Notes: a model not told the origin generated them from the letters alone. Counted from the first letter of the stretch, positions 1 to 5,028 are shown. The stretch is 5,028 nucleotides of DNA from Treponema sp. (GCA_031283905.1 JAITAW010000041.1:1-5028); one strand, 5' to 3'. Translations and numbers: made by a program.

Positions 1-1230
1 CCCCCCCCACTCACACTGACAGCCGTTATTATGGCGGGAGGGAAGGGGACGCGCGTTGCAAAAGTGAATTCTGAAATTCCAAAACCTATGCTCCCAATTG
101 GTGGAAAACCTGTGCTCGAATGGCAAATAGAATGTCTGGAACGTCAAGGGATAACAGATATCATCCTAATAGTTGGTTACCAGGGCGGCGTTATAAAAGA
201 ACATTTTGGAGATAGTTTTCGCTATATTACAGAAAACGAACCGTTAGGTACAGCTGGCGCTTTATGGTATTTGAAAAAGGAAATAAAAGATGATTTTCTC
301 TTACTGAACGGTGACGTAATATTTGACATAGACATTGATCGATTTTACCAAGCGCATAGAAAAAATAATGCGGTAGTAACTCTGTTTACCCACCCCAACA
401 ACCACCCATACGACAGCGGGATAGTTATTGCGAATAAGCAGCACCGAGTCATCAGTTGGCTAACAAAAGAGGACAAGCGCGAATGGTATAAAAACCGCGT
501 AAACGCAGGACTTCATTTTTTATCTCCTCGCATTTTTGAAAAGCTCAATACAGAAAATCCGAGCAAACTTGACCTTGACCGCGATATTCTAAAGCCGATG
601 ATTGCAGAGGAAACACTATTCGTTTATGATTCGCCTGAATACGTCAAAGATATGGGAACTCCGGAACGAATAAAAGAAACTGAGATTGACATACAAGCCG
701 GGAAAATTAACGCCAAGAACCTCCACAACAAACAGAAAGCCCTATTCATAGACCGTGACGGAACTATTAATAAATACATCGGCTTTCTACGTAATATTGA
801 TGAGTTTGAACTCATACCTGAAACAGTTGAAATTATCAAAAAAGCGAATGAATCAGGGAGTCTTGTTATAGTTGTGACTAACCAACCTATAATTGCTCGT
901 GGTGAAGTTTCGTGGAAAGAGCTAGACGAAATTCATAATAAAATGGAAACGCTGCTTGGCGAACAAGGTGCATATGTAGACGACATATTCATTTGCCCGC
1001 ACCACCCCGACAAAGGTTTCTCCGGTGAACGCCCGGAATATAAAATCGAATGTGATTGTCGTAAACCCAAGCCTGGACTATTGTTACAAGCAGCTGAGAA
1101 ATACAACATTGATATAATCCAAAGCATAATGCTCGGAGACAGCGAAGTTGATATAGTAGCGGGAAAAACAGCAGGGTGTATGAGAAATATTTTATACGCT
1201 TCAAATAAATTATCCCGTGTTCAACTCTGA
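1..1230 (+). CDS. Bifunctional sugar nucleotidyltransferase / HAD heptose-bisphosphate phosphatase (HddC-GmhB type), 5' partial
   Basis: The frame is open to the window edge and the first in-window ATG (31) falls inside the conserved first strand (AVIMAGGKGTR), so the true start lies upstream. Numbering from that Met: residues 1-225 are an NTP_transferase domain with GGKGTR (3-8), the IPKPM lysine (K18), GD (94-95), NAG (158-160) and KDMGTP (206-211). After a short linker, residues 236-385 are a HAD phosphatase with DRDGT (241-245, nucleophile D241), VVTN (281-284), CRKPKPG (343-349) and GDSEVD (369-374). A GmhB-type zinc site is visible as C322, H324, C341 and C343. By family, the phosphatase removes the C7 phosphate of heptose 1,7-bisphosphate and the transferase charges the resulting heptose 1-phosphate, usually with GTP. 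These are consecutive cytosolic steps towards GDP-heptose for surface glycans. Substrate and nucleotide are inferred; another sugar phosphate is possible. The gene is AT-richer than its neighbours, suggesting transfer with a glycan cluster. Confidence 0.88.
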   Translation, partial: PPPLTLTAVIMAGGKGTRVAKVNSEIPKPMLPIGGKPVLEWQIECLERQGITDIILIVGYQGGVIKEHFGDSFRYITENEPLGTAGALWYLKKEIKDDFLLLNGDVIFDIDIDRFYQAHRKNNAVVTLFTHPNNHPYDSGIVIANKQHRVISWLTKEDKREWYKNRVNAGLHFLSPRIFEKLNTENPSKLDLDRDILKPMIAEETLFVYDSPEYVKDMGTPERIKETEIDIQAGKINAKNLHNKQKALFIDRDGTINKYIGFLRNIDEFELIPETVEIIKKANESGSLVIVVTNQPIIARGEVSWKELDEIHNKMETLLGEQGAYVDDIFICPHHPDKGFSGERPEYKIECDCRKPKPGLLLQAAEKYNIDIIQSIMLGDSEVDIVAGKTAGCMRNILYASNKLSRVQL

Positions 1231-1338
1231 AGTGCAACACTACCCACTGATGCCTACCGGTTTCTTTTGTGATCCAAGCAGCCGTCTTTGATAGCGCGCC
1301 GCAGGCTGGGAACGGGCTTGCATATGATAGATTCCGTA

Positions 1339-1367
1339 TTGACAACTTTTTCCTATACCGGTATCAT
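1339..1367 (+). promoter_or_regulatory. Sigma70-type promoter of the ftsB-like gene, predicted leaderless
   Basis: A perfect TTGACA -35 (1339-1344) is separated by exactly 17 bases from TATCAT (1362-1367), five of six matches to TATAAT. Six bases then lead to the ATG at 1374, so a typical start site would fall on or next to the A of the start codon. No Shine-Dalgarno sequence precedes either ATG (1374 or 1377). A leaderless mRNA is the simplest reading; it is an inference from spacing only. Confidence 0.7.
1355..1364. repeat. 10-bp perfect palindrome in the promoter spacer (possible operator)
   Basis: ATACCGGTAT reads the same on both strands. It occupies the 3' part of the spacer and the first three bases of the -10 box of the ftsB-like promoter. 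A dimeric repressor bound here would block RNA polymerase. It may also be chance, and no regulator is encoded nearby. Confidence 0.3.
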
Positions 1368-1373
1368 AATAAC

Positions 1374-1931
1374 ATGATGAATATTTCAAAGCAAGCAAAA
1401 AAAGCGCGATATTTTTTCTTCTTGAAATGCCTCACCGCCGTTTGGTTTGGCTGCTTCCTGTATGCCGTACTTGCATTTACCATAGGAGGAAAAGGTCTAA
1501 TTGCTTACAACGCCCTTACCCACGAGCGGGACAGGCTAAGAGCGAATTTCGACAACATACGTGAAACCAACAAGCGGCTGAACATCAGGAATATTTTATT
1601 CGGCAGTTACGAAAACGATCCAAAGACTCCGATGCCTGCGGACGCCGATACTATTTTGATAGAGGCGCGAAGCATGGGGTACGGCCTCTCCGGCGAAAAC
1701 GCGATTCATTTCAACGGCATTGAACGCACGGAAAAAAAATACATTGATCCGGGGACGCCGGAATTCGCTTTCAGAGTGAAGGGCATTCCTGATCGCATTC
1801 TCAAAATCATTTCCGTCTTGTCCGCCACTTCTTTGGTGCTCTGCCTTATCTTGCCCGACATCTTGGCGTTCTGCCGCCACCTCCATGAAGAAAAATCCAC
1901 CCCCCATCAGCAGTACGCGGATTTTTTTTGA
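1374..1931 (+). CDS. ftsB: FtsB/DivIC-like septum formation initiator protein with an extra C-terminal hydrophobic helix
   Basis: The protein has 185 residues from the first of two adjacent ATGs (1374, 1377). Order of parts: a basic N-terminus (SKQAKKAR), membrane segment about 13-35, the family hallmark GGKGLIAY (38-45), a heptad-like coiled coil about 46-72 (ALTHERDRLRANFDNIRETN), a linker, then ARSMGYGLSGENAIHF (98-113), which matches the typical end of FtsB/DivIC (leaRe-lGyv-pGE-vi-f). FtsB is a single-pass bitopic protein that partners FtsL and FtsQ in the divisome and activates septal peptidoglycan synthesis. Here about 70 further residues follow, including a second hydrophobic stretch about 143-166 and a charged tail, making the protein roughly twice the usual FtsB length. 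The ATG was chosen because it begins just before the membrane segment and sits 6 bases after a good -10 box. The gene converges on smpB and is separated from it by 78 bp. Confidence 0.75.
   Translation: MMNISKQAKKARYFFFLKCLTAVWFGCFLYAVLAFTIGGKGLIAYNALTHERDRLRANFDNIRETNKRLNIRNILFGSYENDPKTPMPADADTILIEARSMGYGLSGENAIHFNGIERTEKKYIDPGTPEFAFRVKGIPDRILKIISVLSATSLVLCLILPDILAFCRHLHEEKSTPHQQYADFF
1891..1929. terminator. Weak AT-rich hairpin at the end of the ftsB-like gene
   Basis: AAAAATCC (1891-1898) pairs perfectly with GGATTTTT (1919-1926) across a 20-base loop and runs into a T8 tract (1922-1929). A G-T pair and two A-T pairs could extend the stem. It lies inside the last codons and its stem is AT-rich, so it would be a poor terminator. 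On the opposite strand the arm also ends in T5, so it could act weakly in both directions between the convergent genes. Confidence 0.25.
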
Positions 1932-2009
1932 GAGAAGCCGGCGCCGAAAGTCCGTTTGTAAAATCAGCAATGAAACTTTTAGTTGTCTGCGCGTTCCGCC
2001 AGCGGCTCC

Positions 2010-2480
2010 CTACCGGTTGTTTGCGCGGAATTCCCTTGCAATATCCCGCTTGACATCACGATCCCGTATGTCCGCCCGCTTGTCAAAAGATTTCTTGCCT
2101 TTGCATAATCCTAATTCCACTTTAACCCTGCCTTTCTTGAAATAAAACGAGAGCGGAATAAGGGTGAAGCCCTTTTCTTCAACCTTGCGGCGTATGCGCT
2201 TTATTTCCGCCTTATGGAGCAACAGCCTCTTTTTTCGCGCCGGATCGTGGTTAAAGATCGAGGAAAAGGGATTCTCGGCGACAACAAGAGAGCGAAGCCA
2301 TATTTCCTGGTCAACAACCTCGGCCCATGCGTCAGGAAAGGAAATCTTGCCTTCCCGAAATGATTTCACCTCGGTACCGAGCAACTCTATGCCGCACTCG
2401 TAGCGTTCATCAACCGCATAATTATAAAAAGCCTTGCGATTTACCGCGATGGTCTTTACGCCTTCATTGCCCTCACTCAT
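2010..2480 (-). CDS. smpB: SsrA-binding protein SmpB
   Basis: This 156-residue protein has the usual SmpB length and motifs throughout: VNRKAFYNY (13-21), a GIELLGTEVKSFREGK stretch (30-45), an HDPARKKRLLLHKAEI stretch (78-93), GFTLIPLSFYFKKGRVKVEL (104-123) and LGLCKGKKSFDKR (123-135). It ends in the charged tail expected to enter the ribosomal decoding path. SmpB binds the tRNA-like domain of tmRNA and delivers it to stalled ribosomes, giving rescue and tagging of incomplete proteins. The tmRNA gene is not in this window. The start ATG lies inside the last codons of the upstream PEGA/SUMF gene (shared bases 2473-2480), so the two are probably one transcript and translationally coupled. I see no separate promoter. 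The tail ADIRDRDVKRDIAREF resembles the family's basic C-terminal helix, although it carries more acidic residues than is common. Confidence 0.97.
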   Translation of the reverse strand: MSEGNEGVKTIAVNRKAFYNYAVDERYECGIELLGTEVKSFREGKISFPDAWAEVVDQEIWLRSLVVAENPFSSIFNHDPARKKRLLLHKAEIKRIRRKVEEKGFTLIPLSFYFKKGRVKVELGLCKGKKSFDKRADIRDRDVKRDIAREFRANNR

Positions 2481-3948
2481 AGTTCATCCCTTTTTTGGCG
2501 ATGACCGGTCTGAAAGACACAAAAGGAACGCAGAAATCAGGCGGCAGGGAACCGCGGCTTTCCGGCTTCATGTATTTGCCGCCGCGTACGGACCGCTCCG
2601 GCGAGCCGACGGCCGCTATGCTTTCGCTTTTCGCCGAAATCGCGTTAAGCGGCGCGTAATAATCCTCGCACCACACGGCAGGGGCGCTCCCCGGTTGCAT
2701 CGCGTGAAGCAAATCGTTGGCGGCGGCGTATTCCCACTCCCGCTCATAGGGAAGACGCGCCTCACGATCCGCGTCCCCCAAAAAAGCGGAGAGCCATACG
2801 CAGTACGCCTTTGCCGCATACCACGACACATTGGTTACGAACGCCCCGGTTCCGCCGTCTTCTTCAAGGTAGTCTTCGGTGGCAAAGCCCCGCGATACAA
2901 GACTGGCGGCGTTTTCCTTTTTCCATTCAGGATTCGCGGCGAGAAACGCTTCCCACGACTCCGGCGACACCTCCGCCGCGATGCTGAACTCTTCTATAGT
3001 AAAGATGCGGTTGCCCCGGGACAGCGTTCCTTTTGGAATCGTGTAAAAGACCGCGCCGTTGACCGGGGCGGTTCCCTCCGCGCCATTGCTCGAGGACGGG
3101 TCTTGCGCAACGCCCGGCGCGACGCTTCCATCGGCGGCCTGCTTTTTATACCATGCGGAACCGGTAACAAAGGACGCCAGGTCCGGCGGTAGAAGAGCCG
3201 CGAGCGCCGCCGCAGAATCAGGGTTTTTGGAAAGAAAAGAAAGCATATCGTGAGCGGAAGAAACCAGCGTAAGCGGGGAAGGAGGGATCCCCGCGTTGTC
3301 AATCAGGTATTTTGAGCGAACAAGATCGCGCGCGCCCGCGCCGGTGGACGCAAAACGGGCCGCCGCCTCCAGCGTGTCGTTCATCGCGGATAACACGGCG
3401 GCATTCTCCCTCGCGGCAAACGCCGCGCGATAGGCGGCTTCGGAAAGGGAAAGCGGTATCTGGTAGATCGCAGTCGGCTCTCCAGCAAAAGACCACGCGG
3501 CGTATTCGGCGGCTCCCTGATTAAGAACAGCCGCCGGATCGGGCGCTTCGAGCGTCGCCGTTATCAGCGTCTTTTGGGGGAAGAAAAGGGAAGCAAACAC
3601 GCCCCCCGTAACATCAATTTCGTCCCGCCACTCGGTGAATGAGGGAAGGCTTATTGCTATGCGACGCTTTCCCCTCGGGACAAAGACCTCGGCGGGCGTC
3701 GCCGCCCGGTACACGCCGTCAACCCATATCGCGGCGCCTTCCGGTTTAGTCGTGACAACCAAAAGGCCGCCCGGATTCTTCAGGCCGGGATAGAGAAGGA
3801 TAAAAAAAAGCGCCACAAGAATGGCAAGCCCATAGAGACCGGCAAGATATACTCCCGGACGTACGCCGAACAGGGGTTTTAAACGTACCTGATCTTCCGG
3901 CAGGCGTTCAACTTTTTTGTTCCCAATGCGTCCAAATATTCCAAACAT
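2473..3948 (-). CDS. Membrane-anchored PEGA and SUMF (formylglycine-generating-enzyme-like) domain protein, probably non-catalytic
   Basis: The protein has 491 residues. A short basic N-terminus precedes one membrane helix (about 32-53), predicting a signal anchor with the rest outside the cytoplasm. Residues 60-132 form a PEGA domain (GLLVVTTKPEGAAIWVDG at 61-78, then PRGKRRIAI). Residues 135-295 are an alanine-rich, mostly helical spacer of no recognised family. Residues about 298-484 are a SUMF/FGE-sulfatase fold: IEEFSIAAEVSPESWEAFLA, NVSWYAAKAYCVWLS (373-387), RLPYEREWEYAA (398-409), RGGKYM (455-460), FRPV (479-482). Where the FGE enzyme has its paired catalytic cysteines just after the RGG motif there is KPESRGSLPP; the only cysteine nearby is C473. 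I infer a binding or scaffold role at the envelope rather than sulfatase activation. The start is supported by a promoter placed 6 bases upstream. It is co-transcribed with smpB. Confidence 0.85.
   Translation of the reverse strand: MFGIFGRIGNKKVERLPEDQVRLKPLFGVRPGVYLAGLYGLAILVALFFILLYPGLKNPGGLLVVTTKPEGAAIWVDGVYRAATPAEVFVPRGKRRIAISLPSFTEWRDEIDVTGGVFASLFFPQKTLITATLEAPDPAAVLNQGAAEYAAWSFAGEPTAIYQIPLSLSEAAYRAAFAARENAAVLSAMNDTLEAAARFASTGAGARDLVRSKYLIDNAGIPPSPLTLVSSAHDMLSFLSKNPDSAAALAALLPPDLASFVTGSAWYKKQAADGSVAPGVAQDPSSSNGAEGTAPVNGAVFYTIPKGTLSRGNRIFTIEEFSIAAEVSPESWEAFLAANPEWKKENAASLVSRGFATEDYLEEDGGTGAFVTNVSWYAAKAYCVWLSAFLGDADREARLPYEREWEYAAANDLLHAMQPGSAPAVWCEDYYAPLNAISAKSESIAAVGSPERSVRGGKYMKPESRGSLPPDFCVPFVSFRPVIAKKGMNYE
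2488..2496 (-). promoter_or_regulatory. Weak Shine-Dalgarno-like sequence before smpB
   Basis: On the minus strand AAAAAAGGG ends 7 bases before the smpB ATG. The match to AGGAGG is partial. It lies within the 3' end of the PEGA/SUMF gene, so ribosomes finishing that gene would unmask or reuse it. Confidence 0.4.
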
Positions 3949-3954
3949 GAAGCA

Positions 3955-3983
3955 AGTATACTAAAGAAGGAAGCGTTTTACAA
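3955..3983 (-). promoter_or_regulatory. Sigma70-type promoter of the PEGA/SUMF-smpB operon, predicted leaderless
   Basis: On the minus strand TTGTAA (3983-3978) is followed after exactly 17 bases by TATACT (3960-3955). Six bases (TGCTTC) then precede the ATG (3948-3946). The sequence before the ATG has no purine-rich Shine-Dalgarno sequence; it is pyrimidine-rich (CTTCCTTCTTT). The geometry is identical to that of the ftsB-like promoter, so transcription should start at the start codon. Confidence 0.65.
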
Positions 3984-4073
3984 GGCCGCCGCAGTGAGAC
4001 ATCGAAAAAGTAACCCAAATTAATGCGGACTATCCGGCAGCGACAGCTATCGGAGGTCAACACGGGGCTGCGT

Positions 4074-4726
4074 ATGAACGAACGAAAAGCGGTAACGCGG
4101 GAAACCCGAGGAGCGTACCTCAAGGCAGGCAAAAAGGAAAAAGGCTTGATACTGCACCGGTACGTCCGGCTCACCGGCTATAACCGGAAGCCCGCCGTCC
4201 GTGTCCTGGCGAAGCCCGCCGCCGGCAAGACCGGCATAGACGGGGAAACGGTCGTTTGCAAAGAGGAAAAAAACAAGGCCTAAAAACCGGCCGGGCAAAC
4301 CGCTCTACACCCGGGAAACCGTTGCCCGTATCGAAGCCGTCCGGCGGTTTTACCGGTATAAGTGCGGGGCCTGTCTGGCGGAGCCCATCAGGCAAAACAT
4401 TGACTTCCTCGCGGCAAGCCATAGGCCGGACTTGCGCCTCGCCCCGGACATACGCGCCCGGCCGCCGGCCGTATCGGGACGGCGGCCGGGCCGCCTCCTG
4501 AAACCCGCCGGGGACGCTTTGCCGCTCCGCGGGCATATACGGAACCACAAGCGCCGCCGCCCTCCTCAAAAAAATCCCCGTCCGGGCCCGATACACCGGC
4601 GCGGAGCGTTCCGCCCCCGGGTTTTGCCGGGCCGACACGGTTCGTCACTGCGGCGGCGCCGGTTCGGGGGAATTTGCGGCCCTTCGGCCCGGCCCCACCC
4701 TAGCGGCAGGAGTGTCGAGCGTGTAG
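4074..4726 (+). pseudogene. Integrase-type (rve/DDE) transposase, frameshifted and truncated
   Basis: Three consecutive frames read as one transposase. Frame a (4074 to about 4266) begins MNERKAVTRETRGAYLKAGK and continues LTGYNRKPAVRVL, the N-terminal helix-turn-helix region of a class common in treponemes. Frame b (about 4264-4531) gives PLYTRETVARIEAVRRFYRY, LAEPIRQNIDFLAA and RLLKPAGDALPLRG. Frame c (4532-4726) gives GIYGTTSAAALLKKIPVRAR, ERSAPGFCRADTVRHCGG and GSGEF, where the Asp of ADTV fits the first catalytic carboxylate of the integrase core. Both shifts are in the +1 direction: the first near an A7 run at 4267-4273, the second near GGG at 4531-4533. After GEF the match fades to TLAAGVSS and a TAG at 4724-4726. 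The next catalytic Asp seems lost and the C-terminal half is absent. An upstream ATG at 4023 is in frame but adds nothing family-like. The family assignment is from motif memory, not a search. Confidence 0.7.
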
Positions 4727-4770
4727 CCGCTTGCCGATAGAAACTGCGCCAGCACGTTTTTTCGTTATTG

Positions 4771-4789
4771 TGTATCGGCGCGGGATACA
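4771..4789. repeat. Small inverted repeat, 6-bp arms
   Basis: TGTATC (4771-4776) and GATACA (4784-4789) are perfect inverted arms around a 7-base GC loop. The element sits 7 bases left of a larger hairpin, between the two transposase remnants. It is short enough to be chance on its own. Confidence 0.35.
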
Positions 4790-4796
4790 TCGATGC

Positions 4797-4827
4797 GCTC
4801 AAGCGGCGGCGCTCGCGCCGCTTGAGC
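4797..4827. repeat. Perfect 12-bp inverted repeat (hairpin) at the junction of the two transposase remnants
   Basis: GCTCAAGCGGCG (4797-4808) and CGCCGCTTGAGC (4816-4827) are exact reverse complements around the 7-base loop GCGCTCG. No T run follows on either strand, so it is not an ordinary intrinsic terminator. It could be a palindromic repeat element, an inverted end of a small element, or a scar between the two remnants. It overlaps the TGA (4823-4825) that closes the frame before the second remnant. Confidence 0.6.
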
Positions 4828-5028
4828 TTCCCCTGAAGGGACGGACAATAACCGGGTCACGCCGATGGCCGGACGGACAAAAAGCATAGCGGGAACAGAG
4901 GCGCTGACCGTTGTTGCCGATGCGGGATACGGCAGCGCACAGGATATAGTTGAGAGCATGGCTCATGGAACCGCGCCGCATAGAGCGGGAACGGATTTTG
5001 ACGTCCGCGTTCCGGCCCCGGAGTCCGG
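4826..5028 (+). pseudogene. Fragment of an IS1182/IS4-like DDE transposase, open at the window end
   Basis: The frame from 4826 reads ASPEGTDNNRVTPMAGR, then EALTVVADAGYGSAQDIVES, then AHGTAPHRAGTDFDVRVPAP, and is still open at 5028. The ADAGY..A.DI motif carries the second catalytic Asp in DDE_Tnp_1 transposases of the IS1182/IS4 type, and TDNNRVTPMA fits the segment just before it. A TGA at 4823-4825 closes this frame upstream, and I cannot find the N-terminal half of such a protein to the left, so the fragment is 5'-truncated. A start at the ATG at 4865 is possible but would yield only a fragment. The upstream gap holds hairpins and the end of an unrelated transposase, which suggests one element recombined into or deleted against the other. 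The family is assigned from motifs alone. Confidence 0.6.

Larger units (their letters stand above)
1231..1373. other. Intergenic region before the ftsB-like gene
   Basis: No gene is supported here. An in-frame GTG at 1269 would lengthen the downstream protein by 35 residues, but that stretch has no family character and spans the promoter. I find no hairpin followed by a T run that would end the sugar-enzyme transcript. The right third holds the promoter and a 10-bp palindrome, described separately. Confidence 0.6.
3984..5028. mobile_element. Decayed insertion-sequence region with two different transposase remnants
   Basis: More than 1 kb upstream of the PEGA/SUMF promoter has no intact gene. 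Conceptual translation on the plus strand recovers pieces of an integrase-type transposase in three frames and then a piece of an IS1182/IS4-like transposase. Base composition is strongly GC-rich (42 of 60 bases in 4621-4680). The outer ends cannot be set: no terminal inverted repeat pair or target duplication is visible, and the right end runs out of the window. The left boundary is probably somewhere in 3984-4073. Confidence 0.6.

Noticed and set aside
989..1345. Minus-strand reading frame of 118 codons across the end of the sugar-enzyme gene
   Set aside because: It overlaps a well-supported enzyme and the ftsB-like promoter and shows no motif.
1269..1373. GTG start extending the ftsB-like protein by 35 residues
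   Set aside because: The extension spans the -35 and -10 boxes, has no family character and has no Shine-Dalgarno sequence. The ATG at 1374 begins just before the membrane segment as expected.
1932..2009. Strong bidirectional terminator between the convergent ftsB-like and smpB genes
   Set aside because: Only tiny stems (for example CCGC/GCGG with a 2-base loop) without T runs are present. The only candidate is the weak AT-rich hairpin inside the end of the ftsB-like gene.
2434..3192. Long plus-strand reading frame (252 codons) opposite the PEGA/SUMF gene
   Set aside because: It is arginine-rich with no recognisable motif, and lies antisense to a gene with clear domain motifs. GC-rich codon bias explains the open frame.
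4267..4274. A AAA AAC as a programmed -1 frameshift site of an active insertion sequence
   Set aside because: The heptamer is in the right phase for a -1 slip, but the downstream homologous frame needs +1 (or -2). The rest of the transposase is also broken, so decay or slippage in the run is more likely.
4171..4638. Minus-strand frames opposite the integrase remnant (up to 155 codons)
   Set aside because: They are arginine-, alanine- and proline-rich low-complexity translations of GC-rich DNA. The plus strand gives motif-bearing transposase pieces instead.
1..5028. CRISPR array, tRNA, tmRNA, riboswitch, toxin-antitoxin or defence genes
   Set aside because: I found no regularly spaced repeats, cloverleaf-like sequence or matching protein motifs. 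The presence of smpB does not imply a nearby tmRNA gene.

Overview
The window looks like chromosomal DNA of a spirochaete, most likely a Treponema of the gut or termite-gut type. This is inferred from the protein styles (a membrane-anchored PEGA plus SUMF protein operonic with smpB, and an FtsB-like protein) and from the kind of transposase debris at the right end. No rRNA or other decisive marker is present, so the taxon is a moderate-confidence guess.

Layout. Positions 1-1230 (+) hold a 5'-truncated bifunctional sugar enzyme: a nucleotidyltransferase fused to a HAD phosphatase of the heptose-bisphosphate type. It is visibly AT-richer (about 40% GC in a sampled line) than the rest. Positions 1231-1373 are intergenic and carry a strong sigma70-type promoter. 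Positions 1374-1931 (+) hold an FtsB/DivIC-like division protein with an unusual second hydrophobic helix. It converges on smpB (2010-2480, -), which forms a two-gene operon with the upstream PEGA/SUMF membrane protein (2473-3948, -). The two reading frames overlap by 8 bases. Positions 3949-5028 hold no intact gene. They contain a GC-rich graveyard of two transposase remnants: an integrase-type (rve/DDE) transposase readable in three successive frames (about 4074-4726), and a piece of a second, IS1182/IS4-like transposase (about 4826 to the window end). A 12-bp perfect inverted repeat lies at the junction.

The genes do not form one pathway. The left gene makes an activated sugar for surface glycans. 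FtsB serves septation. SmpB serves trans-translation and is co-expressed with an envelope protein of unknown role. The most interesting regulatory point is that both complete promoters (before the ftsB-like gene and before the PEGA/SUMF gene) have a 17-bp spacer and exactly 6 bases between the -10 box and the ATG, with no Shine-Dalgarno sequence. This predicts leaderless mRNAs. I saw no CRISPR array, RNA gene, toxin-antitoxin pair or defence locus, and no convincing new multi-gene system.
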